From Paenibacillus sp. FSL R5-0623 (GTDB lineage: Bacteria; Bacillota; Bacilli; Paenibacillales; Paenibacillaceae), in contig NZ_CP150233.1 of NCBI RefSeq assembly GCF_037974265.1, positions 3,286,001 through 3,350,000 on the forward strand: a stretch of 64,000 bases of DNA, in the 5' to 3' direction. Position 1 is the stretch's first letter; the number at the start of each line of letters is the position of its first letter. Below the pieces are notes generated by a model, which was not told the DNA's origin, did no database searches, and worked only from the letters and a program-made list of their open reading frames with translations. A program made the position numbers and the translations under genes. This document shows positions 37,897 through 45,951 of this stretch, one piece after another.

Positions 37897-38778
37897 TTAG
37901 TCGAAGAACAATTTACGGTACACAAGGCTTTCTCCGCCACTACGAAATTCACCTGGCGTAACGCCTGTTATGCTGCGAAAGGCTTTGATAAAATAACTTC
38001 CGCTGGAATACCCGACTTGCTCGGCGATGACTTCAATGCTAAGAGAAGTTCCGCGCAGCAGTTCCATTGCTTTCTCTGTACGTACACGAGTCAAATAAGC
38101 ACCTGGGGTCAAACCTGTACTGGAGGAAAAGCGACGTATAAAGTGATATTTGGAAAGGGAAACATGCTCCGCAAGGTGATCGATACTGATCATTTTGGAG
38201 TAGTTGTTTTCTATGTATTCAACGGCTATTTGAATGTTTTCAGACCAATTCTCCCTGTTGCGCAATGTTGTTTTCTGTAATCGAGTCAACTCTGTCATGA
38301 ACTGATATACGCTGGATGATGCGATCAGAGGATCAGTGATTCTGCCTGCTGCCGCATCTGTCACGATCATCCGCAACAGTCGAATGGGTGTACAATCAGC
38401 GGGTAAATAGGGGACTTCTCCAGCTTCCCGAAGGAACTTTCGCCAATGGGGCAGAATAAGAGTGGGCCTGAACAGCAGGAACAGAAACTCCCAAGGTTCT
38501 TTTGATGCTGAATGGTAGTAATAGCGATGAGCTCCCGGAATTTCGGTCAAAAAAGCTTGTCCTGCGGTAACATGATGAATGCGATTATTCGACTCAAACA
38601 CACCTTCACCCGAGATTGTATATTGGAATAACAGGAGAGGCCCGTCCGAACGTTCGAGTCCATCCCAATGATAAGAAGGATCGGTTATTGAATCACATCC
38701 AGCCGCATACAGTACACACAGTTGGAGCTCCTTGTCTTCCGCAAATCGAAACCCATAGGTTCCTCTAGGGATATTCAT
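37897..38778 (-). CDS. AraC family regulator, probable activator of the GH27 gene
   Basis: 293 aa. The N-terminal half is a cupin-like sugar-sensing domain ('PLLLFQYTISGEGVFESNNRIHHVTAGQAFLTEIPGAHRYYYH'); the C-terminal 100 residues are two helix-turn-helix motifs ('SIDHLAEHVSLSKYHFIRRFSSSTGLTPGAYLTRVRTEKA' and 'SIEVIAEQVGYSSGSYFIKAFRSITGVTPGEFR'). AAGGAGA precedes the ATG. It lies 108 bp upstream of the GH27 gene on the same strand, so it likely activates that gene in response to an alpha-galactoside. Confidence 0.9.
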   Translation of the reverse strand: MNIPRGTYGFRFAEDKELQLCVLYAAGCDSITDPSYHWDGLERSDGPLLLFQYTISGEGVFESNNRIHHVTAGQAFLTEIPGAHRYYYHSASKEPWEFLFLLFRPTLILPHWRKFLREAGEVPYLPADCTPIRLLRMIVTDAAAGRITDPLIASSSVYQFMTELTRLQKTTLRNRENWSENIQIAVEYIENNYSKMISIDHLAEHVSLSKYHFIRRFSSSTGLTPGAYLTRVRTEKAMELLRGTSLSIEVIAEQVGYSSGSYFIKAFRSITGVTPGEFRSGGESLVYRKLFFD

Positions 38779-38804
38779 ATCAGCTCTCCTTGTGCCCTGA
38801 ATTT

Positions 38805-39416
38805 TTACTGCGCTCCGCGAATGAAAATATCTACTAGCTTCTGGCCTAGCGAAAAGTTGGAACCATATTTATGCAGGTTATCTTCCCGATTACCCATTAA
38901 CATCAATGTCGAGAAGGTCTCTGCCAGGAAAAACGGATCGTCCGTTCGAAGTCTGTTTTCATCCATTGCCCGTTGGAAATGGTAGGCTAACACTTCGTGA
39001 ATCTGATGCTCGGCGTTGCGTATATCCTGAATTTGAGCTGGTTCAAGAAAAGGTTCAGCTTCTCTGAGCATGGTTTCAATCTCCGCATGTGGATTACCCA
39101 GTCTGGCCTCTGCCAGACGAACAAGCCCCGACTCCAGATTCTCGGCTTGATCAAGGATATGCGAGGTTAACCGGCTCACATTCTGTAACATCGTTGTAAA
39201 GGCAACCTTAAACAGCTCTGGTTTGCTGGTGAAATGATAATAAATGGTTGGTTTTGATACGCTACATGTTTTGCCAATTTGCTGAAGCGTGACCGTTTCG
39301 TAGCCATACTCCATGAATAACTGTGAAGCAGTTTGAATAATGGTTTGCTGAATTGAGATATCGTCGTTGCCATGTTTGGGTCTTCCAGGCAATCGTTTGG
39401 GTGATTTTTCTGTCAT
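38805..39416 (-). CDS. TetR family regulator facing the hydrolase gene
   Basis: 203 aa from the ATG at 39416 with GGAGGG upstream (the longer frame has no site). After a basic arm ('PKRLPGRPKHGND') comes the helix-turn-helix 'YETVTLQQIGKTCSVSKPTIYYHFTSKPELFKVAF'. It is divergent from the hydrolase gene at 39555, with a 28-bp perfect palindrome between them that overlaps the hydrolase promoter. The araC gene starts 26 bp downstream of its stop, so tetR, araC and GH27 may share a transcript. Confidence 0.9.
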   Translation of the reverse strand: MTEKSPKRLPGRPKHGNDDISIQQTIIQTASQLFMEYGYETVTLQQIGKTCSVSKPTIYYHFTSKPELFKVAFTTMLQNVSRLTSHILDQAENLESGLVRLAEARLGNPHAEIETMLREAEPFLEPAQIQDIRNAEHQIHEVLAYHFQRAMDENRLRTDDPFFLAETFSTLMLMGNREDNLHKYGSNFSLGQKLVDIFIRGAQ

Positions 39417-39472
39417 TGGACTTCCCTCCATGAATATTTTATGACAAATAACGATAGTAAGCAAAATCATCT

Positions 39473-39502
39473 TGTAATTATACTTACCGGTAAGTATAAT
39501 TA
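39473..39502. promoter_or_regulatory. 28-bp perfect palindrome overlapping the hydrolase promoter
   Basis: Positions 39475-39502 are a perfect palindrome centred on CC|GG; the inner 16 bp read TACTTACCGGTAAGTA. On the plus strand TTGTAA (39473-39478) and TATAAT (39495-39500) form a -35/-10 pair 16 bp apart, so the operator covers the promoter. It is very probably the site of the adjacent TetR. Confidence 0.9.
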
Positions 39503-39554
39503 TGGAGAGTTAAAAAAGACATATCATTATCCTCATACTAAGGTGGTTTTAAGG

Positions 39555-40316
39555 TTGAAAACAGCACAACGTACTAACAAATGGAAAAAAATAATCATGT
39601 GGACCATCTTGTCCATCGTTATCATCGCAGCTGGAGTTTTTGTATATCTCAATTCAGTTACGTATAGTCCCTCTGAGCGATCTGAAGCGGCGATGACAAG
39701 TGATGCTCAGGTTAATGTCACTAAGATTAAGGACGGTTACCGATTTGAACCCGTGGGTACAGAGATAACCAAACCGAATATTATTTTTTATCCGGGCGGT
39801 CTGGTCAAACCTGAAAGTTATTCTCCACTTGCCAGAGAAATGGCAGAACAAGGTCACCGGGTATACATCGCAAACATGCCAATAAACTTGGCGATTTTCG
39901 GTCAGAACAAAGCTGATTCCTTTATCGAGGAACATCCTGACGAATCGTTTGTTATTGGTGGCCATTCGTTGGGAGGGTCATTTGCATCACGGTATGCTGC
40001 GGAGCACAATGAGAAGTTGGAAGGCGTCTTTTTCTTGGCTTCTTATGCAGATGAAGGGGGGAGCGTGAAGAATACTGACTTGTCTATCTTACAGATTACA
40101 GGCTCGGATGACGGAGTGCTTAACTGGGAAGACTGGGAGAACTCCAAAGCAAATCTTCCGGAAGACACGACATATGTGAGTATTGAGGGTGGAAATCACG
40201 GTCAATTTGGCTCATATGGCATGCAAAAAGGAGATAATCAACCTGCAATTACAGAAGAAAAGCAGTTGGAAGAGGTAGCTATAGCCCTAGAGAACTGGAT
40301 GGGGAAATTAAAATAA
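39555..40316 (+). CDS. membrane-anchored alpha/beta hydrolase
   Basis: 253 aa from a TTG at 39555, with AAGGTGG eight bases upstream. The frame is open further upstream, but the operator and promoter lie there, so earlier starts are excluded. A single N-terminal membrane helix ('IIMWTILSIVIIAAGVFVYL') anchors it with the catalytic domain outside. The nucleophile Ser is in 'VIGGHSLGGSFASRYA', the acid is probably Asp in 'ITGSDDGVLN', and the His is in 'EGGNHGQFGSYG'. 'NIIFYPGGLVKPESYSPLAREMAEQGHRVYI' matches the alpha/beta hydrolase family common in Bacillales. Regulated by the divergent TetR. Confidence 0.88.
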   Translation: MKTAQRTNKWKKIIMWTILSIVIIAAGVFVYLNSVTYSPSERSEAAMTSDAQVNVTKIKDGYRFEPVGTEITKPNIIFYPGGLVKPESYSPLAREMAEQGHRVYIANMPINLAIFGQNKADSFIEEHPDESFVIGGHSLGGSFASRYAAEHNEKLEGVFFLASYADEGGSVKNTDLSILQITGSDDGVLNWEDWENSKANLPEDTTYVSIEGGNHGQFGSYGMQKGDNQPAITEEKQLEEVAIALENWMGKLK

Positions 40317-40360
40317 TGTACTAAATGAATGTATTGAATGGTAATGATCGTGGTACGATT

Positions 40361-40388
40361 AAAGTCGCTATTTTAGCGGCTTTTTTTG
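40361..40388 (+). terminator. terminator after the hydrolase
   Basis: AGTCGCTA (40363-40370) and TAGCGGCT (40374-40381), then T run. Confidence 0.9.
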
Positions 40389-40577
40389 TTGAATGATAAG
40401 CATATGCATCAATGGAGCAGAGCAGGCTTAGCTGCTTTTACCGATTGGATTTGTCTCAATGATTGGTTTATATAATTGCTTTAATTACCACATATCGTTA
40501 ACATTAGAAGCATTGTCATCGTAATAGTAGCAAAACGGAAGACAGCAAGAGCAAGAACATCAAAAGGAGAAAAGATT

Positions 40578-41012
40578 ATGGTTTTCAGAAAATTCGCTTA
40601 CACATTAGTGATCATCCTCGCTGCATTATTGTTCTCAGGCTGTACGTCAGAGTCTTTGCTTGATCTCGGATCACCTCAAGTTTCGGAGGATATGGGATTT
40701 GATGAGGTTGCCGACTATATATCGGAGCACAATGAACTCCCACCAAATTACATTACCAAGAAAGAGGCAAGAGATCTGGGATGGGAACCAAGCGAAGGTA
40801 ACCTGCGAGAAGTCGCTCCAGGCAAAAGCATCGGTGGCGACGTGTTCAGGAACCGGGAAGGATTGCTCCCCAACAAAAAAGGCCGGATCTGGTACGAAGC
40901 CGATATAAATTACTCAGGAGGACGGCGCGGAAGCGACCGAATTTTGTACTCGAATGACGGTCTAATCTACCAGACGACAGATCATTACAAGTCATTTGAA
41001 CAGATAAAATAA
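40578..41012 (+). CDS. barnase-type ribonuclease, predicted lipoprotein
   Basis: 144 aa. The mature part aligns by eye with barnase: 'GFDEVADYISEHNELPPNYITKKEARDLGWEP' and 'NREGLLPNKKGRIWYEADINYSGGRRGSDRILYSNDGLIYQTTDHYKSF'-like segments. Catalytic residues map to Lys61, Glu107 (general base), Arg117, Arg121 and His136 (general acid). The N-terminus MVFRKFAYTLVIILAALLFS is followed by G-C, so Cys22 sits in a lipobox (L-F-S-G-C). That would tether the enzyme to the outer membrane face, where classical barnase is freely secreted. AAAGGAGA precedes the ATG, and the inhibitor gene follows after 14 bp. Confidence 0.93.
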   Translation: MVFRKFAYTLVIILAALLFSGCTSESLLDLGSPQVSEDMGFDEVADYISEHNELPPNYITKKEARDLGWEPSEGNLREVAPGKSIGGDVFRNREGLLPNKKGRIWYEADINYSGGRRGSDRILYSNDGLIYQTTDHYKSFEQIK

Positions 41013-41026
41013 ACGGAGGAAATGAT

Positions 41027-41302
41027 ATGAGCATCATTCAGATTAACGGAAACGACTTTCACAGCAAGGAAGAGCTTCATCAAATTTTGCAGAACCAGCT
41101 TGAGTTAGACGAGAGTTATGGAGGCAATTTGGACGCACTATGGGATGTCTTAACTGGGGCTGTAAGCATGCCGCTTACTGTTCAATGGATTGGTTTTGAG
41201 AAAAGCAAAGAGATTCTTGGAGATTACGCTGACCAACTCATGGAATTGTTGCGTGATGTGGAAGGGGAGATCCTAGGATTTACGTTGGAATTATATTATT
41301 GA
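41027..41302 (+). CDS. barstar-type ribonuclease inhibitor
   Basis: 91 aa, the length of barstar. 'IQINGNDFHSKEELHQILQNQL', 'YGGNLDALWDVLTG' with the Tyr and Asp residues that plug the barnase active site, and the closing 'EGEILGFTLELYY' are all family features. It is cytoplasmic and protects the cell from any ribonuclease that folds before export. It is the second gene of the pair, with a good GGAGGAAA site and a terminator after it. Confidence 0.94.
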   Translation: MSIIQINGNDFHSKEELHQILQNQLELDESYGGNLDALWDVLTGAVSMPLTVQWIGFEKSKEILGDYADQLMELLRDVEGEILGFTLELYY

Positions 41303-41323
41303 AATGCAGGTTTGGCTTTATAA

Positions 41324-41350
41324 GGCGATGGGCAACCATCGCTTTTTTTG
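41324..41350 (+). terminator. terminator after barstar
   Basis: GGCGATGG (41324-41331), GCAA loop, CCATCGCT (41336-41343), then T run. Confidence 0.88.
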
Positions 41351-41492
41351 TTCTTCACATTTTTACTGAAACTCATGTCTAGATCATGCTATTTTCATGG
41401 CTTAATAATCAAGGTTGGGGTTATTAGACTTCCTTATACTTTAAACATGGAATAGGGTAGGCAGGATTGTAGTCGTTTACTAACAGTTGAAT

Positions 41493-41507
41493 ATGTAAGC
41501 GTATACT
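41493..41507. promoter_or_regulatory. cre site (CcpA) before the orphan binding protein
   Basis: ATGTAAGCGTATACT fits the cre consensus WTGNAANCGNWNNCW at every position, 72 bp before the start codon, which suggests glucose repression. Confidence 0.65.
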
Positions 41508-41578
41508 ATTTCAAAGTGAACCATCGTAATGTCTGGATTGGTTATTACAACTAACACCATTTAGGGGGCAGAAAAATA

Positions 41579-43273
41579 ATGAGAGCCATTTCAAAAATGC
41601 TAGGAGCTTGTCTCGTAACAAGTGTTGTGCTAGTTTCCGCCGGTTGCGGAAACGCTGGAGAGAATTCCGAATCAAATACGAGTGACCCCAACAGCCCGAT
41701 CACATTTACCTTCTTCGGCGCAGATGCAAGTCCCAACTGGAACAAAATGCAGGATGCGGTAGGAAAAAAAATTACGGAAGAAACCGGTGTAAGCATTGAT
41801 GCTGAATTCGATATTTCGAGCGGAGGCGGAAACGACCGTATTTCCCTGATGGCTGCCAGTGGCGATTATCCGGATTTAATCTTCCCCAAAGGTAACTTGA
41901 CCAGACTCGTTGATGCCGGTGCAATGATTGATTTGACGGATCTGATCGAAGAACACGCACCCAATTTGAAAAAGATCTACGGTGAGCAATTCAATCGGTT
42001 GAAATACAGTAATGACGATCCTTCAATCTATTGGATTCCGACAAATGGTGCGATCGATCAGGTCAGCTTCGATGCCACGAATGGTACCGCCATTCAACAT
42101 CGTGTAGTCAAGGAACTCGGGTATCCTGAGATCAAAACCTTAAACGATTTCGAAAATGTGCTACGTGAATATTACGAGAAACATCCGACCACAGATGATG
42201 GCCAACCCACAATTCCGCTGACGCTTAGTGCAGATGGATGGCGGCGAATGATCACTGTTACTGATCCCGCTGTTATGTCTACTGGAGGACCTGGAGATGG
42301 TGAATATTTCATCAATCCGGACACCTACGAAGCCGTTCTGCATTACAAACGTCCCGAGGAGAAGGAATATTTCCGGTGGTTGAACAAGATGTACAATGAA
42401 GGCTTGCTGGACAAGGACAGTTTTGTTCAGAAGGATGACCAGTATAAGTCCAAAATCGCCAGTGGTCGCGTGTTATCCTTGCTTGATCCAAGCTGGGGAT
42501 TCAGTGATGCGGAAAATGCTTTGAAAAGTGCAGGAAAAGATGATATGACCTACGGATTCTATCCAGTAACGCTAGATGACAGTTTTCAGCGTAAGGATTT
42601 CCAAAATATCGGCTTTGATGGTTATGGCATTGGTATAACGGTAGATTGTGAAGATCCTGTCCGGGCTATTAAATTTTTGGATTGGATGTCTTCAGAAGAA
42701 GGGCAAGTATTGAGAAACTGGGGCGTTGAAGGCGAGCAATATAACGTGGAAGACGGTGTTCGCACCATCCCGGCCGATGTACAGGAACGTAAAAACAAAG
42801 ACAATAACACATTCACCAAAGAAACCGGAGTAGGCTTGTATTACATTTTTGGTGCTCACTACGGGGATGGTGTCAAAGATTCAACGGATAACTACTATAC
42901 AACGAATTATCCTGAACAGATTCAGCAAAGTTATTCTGATGAGGAGAAAGAAGCTTTGAAAGGTTATGGCATCACTACATGGAAGGACTTGTTCCCTTCC
43001 GAAGAGGAGTTTCCGGTAAAAGAGTGGGGCGCGGCTTACAATATGCCGATTCCTTCGGATAGCGGGGATTATAACGTTGTGTATCAGAAAACGCAGGATA
43101 TTATTCAGAAACGGATCGCTGAAGCGATTACATCCTCTCCGAGTGCCTTTGAAGGCATATACGACAATATGATTACCGAACTTGACAATGCAGGTGCAGT
43201 AGCCATGGAACAGCAGTATACGGAGTGGATTAAAGATCGCGTTCGATTGTGGACGGGGAAAGAGATCAATTAA
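41579..43273 (+). CDS. extracellular solute-binding lipoprotein (sugar ABC type), orphan
   Basis: 564 aa, the size of the long LipO/YtcQ-type binding proteins of paenibacilli. The lipobox is S-A-G-C with Cys23. 'TFTFFGADASPNWNKMQDAVGKKITEETGVSIDAEF' and 'ISLMAASGDYPDLIFPKGNLTRLVDAGAMIDLTDLIEEHAPNLKKI' are typical of this family, thought to bind oligosaccharides. No permease gene is adjacent; the partner permeases must be elsewhere or this gene was separated from them. A cre site precedes it, and a divergent or convergent AraC gene (43394) and two GH43 genes follow, pointing to xylan- or arabinan-derived sugars. Confidence 0.9.
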   Translation: MRAISKMLGACLVTSVVLVSAGCGNAGENSESNTSDPNSPITFTFFGADASPNWNKMQDAVGKKITEETGVSIDAEFDISSGGGNDRISLMAASGDYPDLIFPKGNLTRLVDAGAMIDLTDLIEEHAPNLKKIYGEQFNRLKYSNDDPSIYWIPTNGAIDQVSFDATNGTAIQHRVVKELGYPEIKTLNDFENVLREYYEKHPTTDDGQPTIPLTLSADGWRRMITVTDPAVMSTGGPGDGEYFINPDTYEAVLHYKRPEEKEYFRWLNKMYNEGLLDKDSFVQKDDQYKSKIASGRVLSLLDPSWGFSDAENALKSAGKDDMTYGFYPVTLDDSFQRKDFQNIGFDGYGIGITVDCEDPVRAIKFLDWMSSEEGQVLRNWGVEGEQYNVEDGVRTIPADVQERKNKDNNTFTKETGVGLYYIFGAHYGDGVKDSTDNYYTTNYPEQIQQSYSDEEKEALKGYGITTWKDLFPSEEEFPVKEWGAAYNMPIPSDSGDYNVVYQKTQDIIQKRIAEAITSSPSAFEGIYDNMITELDNAGAVAMEQQYTEWIKDRVRLWTGKEIN

Positions 43274-43335
43274 CTTGCGGATATAATCACAACAATGAAT
43301 TGTTTGCAGATCGGAAGTATATCCAAAACTAAAAA

Positions 43336-43372
43336 ACATCGAGCCATGCAGGATGGTTTGATGTTTTTTAGT
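43336..43372. terminator. imperfect terminator hairpin between the binding protein and AraC genes
   Basis: AACATC plus AGCCAT pairs with ATGGTT plus GATGTT with single-base bulges, followed by TTTTTAG. Convergent genes flank it. Confidence 0.6.
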
Positions 43373-43393
43373 TTACATTGAATGAGCTCATCA

Positions 43394-44263
43394 TTATTTT
43401 GGCAAAGCTTCAATCACATCACGTCTTTGTTTGATATATTTACCGGGGGAGATGCCGACCATTTTGGTAAAACTGCGAATAAAATTGGCATAGTCACTAA
43501 AGCCCGATTGAAAGCATGCATCCGTAATACTCATTCCTTCAGACAGGTGATATTTTGCCCGTTCAATACGACGACCCAAAATGTAGGAACGGATCGTCAA
43601 TCCAGTATGCTTCTTGAACTGGCGGCTGATATAAGTACTGTTCATGTAGAACACTTCGGCAAGTTTGCGAAGCGTAATGTCTTGATTTAGATGTGTTTCA
43701 ATATAATCCATGGTTTCACGAACCAGTTCAGGCATAATGTCATTGGGAACAAAGGAATTGTTATGAAACCAGACATTAATCATGACCAACAATTGGGCTA
43801 CGGCAGCATTTATTTTGATATCGGTGCCATAAGCATCGGAAGCAAGCAATCCTTCCAGTTCGTTTGTACATTGCAGCATCTGCTTCAAGTTATCGTCGTC
43901 TAAATGTACGATGTTGCCTGTTCCTTTGGGGCGATGATCAAAACATGACGATAGATTGGTTGATGGTGTGGAAAGTTGAAATAGATATGTTTTTTTGAGG
44001 TTGATTGTAATTCGCTCATACTCAGATTCATCCAGAATAAAGGCGCGGTGCATCTCCTCGGGTGACATCACAAGCAGATCACCAGGCTGCACATGGTAAC
44101 ATCGATTTTCTACATAAAAGTGAACGTTGCCACGAAGAAACAGGTAGATCTCGTATGCATTATGGCGATGATAGATCGTTTCCAGCTTATACGTCGTTAC
44201 GCTGTGCAGATATAAGAGCTCAGGCTGGATGGGATCATAAAAACACTCAGAGGATCCACTCAT
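43394..44263 (-). CDS. AraC family regulator of the GH43 cluster
   Basis: 289 aa. N-terminal cupin sensor ('HNAYEIYLFLRGNVHFYVENRCYHVQPGDLLVMSPEEMHRAFI') with several His residues, and a C-terminal double helix-turn-helix ('TLRKLAEVFYMNSTYISRQFKKHTGLTIRSYILGRRIERAK', 'ITDACFQSGFSDYANFIRSFTKMVGISPGKYI'). GGGAGGT precedes the start. It is divergent from the GH43 pair that starts at 44427, the usual arrangement for an AraC activator and its targets. Confidence 0.9.
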   Translation of the reverse strand: MSGSSECFYDPIQPELLYLHSVTTYKLETIYHRHNAYEIYLFLRGNVHFYVENRCYHVQPGDLLVMSPEEMHRAFILDESEYERITINLKKTYLFQLSTPSTNLSSCFDHRPKGTGNIVHLDDDNLKQMLQCTNELEGLLASDAYGTDIKINAAVAQLLVMINVWFHNNSFVPNDIMPELVRETMDYIETHLNQDITLRKLAEVFYMNSTYISRQFKKHTGLTIRSYILGRRIERAKYHLSEGMSITDACFQSGFSDYANFIRSFTKMVGISPGKYIKQRRDVIEALPK

Positions 44264-44367
44264 GAAGTACCTCCCGTCATTTCACGCAATAAATAGAGCG
44301 GTTAACGCAATGAAATTGTACTCAGCTTACCTTAAAATGTAATCATCCTATCATGATACCTTTTGTA

Positions 44368-44382
44368 TTGCAAACGCTTTCT
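44368..44382. promoter_or_regulatory. cre site (CcpA) before the GH43 operon
   Basis: TTGCAAACGCTTTCT matches the cre consensus at all fixed positions, 44 bp before the first GH43 gene in the araC-GH43 divergent region. Confidence 0.75.
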
Positions 44383-44426
44383 TGTGAAAAGACACAACTA
44401 AAAACGATTATAGGGGGATTCTTTTG

Positions 44427-45944
44427 ATGAATTATCATTCTACACCACAAGCTGGTGAGCAAAAGCAAGATCAAGCTGCCAATCTGGAGAGTATTCCAGG
44501 GGAGATTGGCAAGCTTCGTCCCAACGGTAACCCTCTGGTGGCCCACAAATTTGGAGCCGATCCCTATGCTTTGGTATTTAACAATCGAGTCTACTTATAT
44601 ATGACTAGTGATAAGCTGGAATATGATAAGGACGGTATTGCTCAGAAAAACAGCTACAGTTCAATCAACCGGATTACGGTCATTTCTTCTGATGATTTAA
44701 TCAACTGGACCGATCATGGAGAGATCAGAGTGGCTGGACCTCAAGGCGCAGCAACATGGGCTTCGCAATCATGGGCCCCGGCAGCTGCTCATCGAATCTT
44801 GGATGGCAAGGACTGTTTCTTTCTTTATTTCGCCAACAATGCCAGTGGAATTGGTGTATTGTCTGCACCAACACCTGTAGGTCCATGGGTAGACCCTATA
44901 GGAAAGGCACTTATTACAAGAGAGACGCCGGGAGTGGAGGAAGTAACCTGGCTATTCGATCCGGCTGTCATTGTAGATGATGATCATCAGGCCTATATAT
45001 ATTTCGGTGGTGGTATTCCACAGGGGAAAGCAGAAAGACCGGATACGGCAAGAGTTATGCGATTGGGAGATGATATGATCAGCGTTGTTGGCAAAGCGAA
45101 GGTTATTCAGGCGCCTTATATGTTTGAAGATTCAGGGATACATAAATATAATAATAGTTACTACTTTACGTATTGTTCCAATTTTGTTGAGGGTGATCGG
45201 CCAGAGGGCAGCCCACCACCTGGTGAGATTGCATATATGACCAGTGTTCAGCCAATGGGGCCATGGACATATCAGGGAACGTTGCTCCAGAATCCGGGCC
45301 ACTTTTTTGATGTTGGCGGCAATAACCATCATGCTATATTCCAACTGGCCGATCAGTGGTACATTGCCTATCATGCCCAGACATTATGCCAAGCGATGAA
45401 TATCCCCGAAGGTTACCGTTCAACACATCTGAATCGAGTCGAGCATGATGAGGCCACGGGTAAGATCAAGAAGGTACATGCCGATTATCAGGGCGTAGAT
45501 CAAATCAAGTGCTTTGATCCCTATGGGCGGGTAAGCGGATCGACGATTGGATGGAGTAGCGGAGTATCAACAGAGCAATATCCTGACTCTGGTGAGATGT
45601 CTGCATCTGATGCGAATATGATTTCCGCTAAGCTGCAAAATGACAGCTGGATAGCTATATCCAAGGTCGACTTTGAAAGTGAAGGACCCACAAATTTCAC
45701 AGCCACGATTGCGAATCAAGCAACCGAAGGTACGTTGGAACTTCGACTTGAACGTGCAGACGGACCGTTAATTGGTGAAATCATTGTTCCGCCTGCGACA
45801 GAATCTCTTCAATGGATGGAACTAACAACTAATGTTACGGGTGCGAAAGGTGTGCAAGACTTGTATATTAAGCTTAAAAGTTCAACAGACAGCTCAATCA
45901 TCCTTTTGAGAGAATGGAAGTTTAACAGAAAAAATGAGGTGTAA
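44427..45944 (+). CDS. glycoside hydrolase family 43, arabinoxylan arabinofuranosidase type, with C-terminal CBM6-like domain
   Basis: 505 aa from ATG 44427 (AGGGGG upstream; a TTG one codon earlier is possible). Five-bladed GH43 propeller: catalytic base Asp45 in 'AHKFGADPYALVFNNRVYLY', the pKa-modulating Asp in 'WLFDPAVIVDDDHQAYIYFGGG', and the general acid Glu in 'YMFEDSGIHKYNNSYYFTYCSNF'. Residues from about 380 on form a beta-sandwich resembling CBM6 ('ISKVDFESEGPTNFTATIANQATEGTLELRLE'). There is no signal peptide, so it works on imported oligosaccharides. The second GH43 gene follows 7 bp later. Confidence 0.9.
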   Translation: MNYHSTPQAGEQKQDQAANLESIPGEIGKLRPNGNPLVAHKFGADPYALVFNNRVYLYMTSDKLEYDKDGIAQKNSYSSINRITVISSDDLINWTDHGEIRVAGPQGAATWASQSWAPAAAHRILDGKDCFFLYFANNASGIGVLSAPTPVGPWVDPIGKALITRETPGVEEVTWLFDPAVIVDDDHQAYIYFGGGIPQGKAERPDTARVMRLGDDMISVVGKAKVIQAPYMFEDSGIHKYNNSYYFTYCSNFVEGDRPEGSPPPGEIAYMTSVQPMGPWTYQGTLLQNPGHFFDVGGNNHHAIFQLADQWYIAYHAQTLCQAMNIPEGYRSTHLNRVEHDEATGKIKKVHADYQGVDQIKCFDPYGRVSGSTIGWSSGVSTEQYPDSGEMSASDANMISAKLQNDSWIAISKVDFESEGPTNFTATIANQATEGTLELRLERADGPLIGEIIVPPATESLQWMELTTNVTGAKGVQDLYIKLKSSTDSSIILLREWKFNRKNEV

Positions 45945-45951
45945 TTAAAGT

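Noticed and set aside
39441..39554. An N-terminal extension of the alpha/beta hydrolase
   Set aside because: The promoter and operator palindrome lie within this stretch, so it is not expected to be translated.
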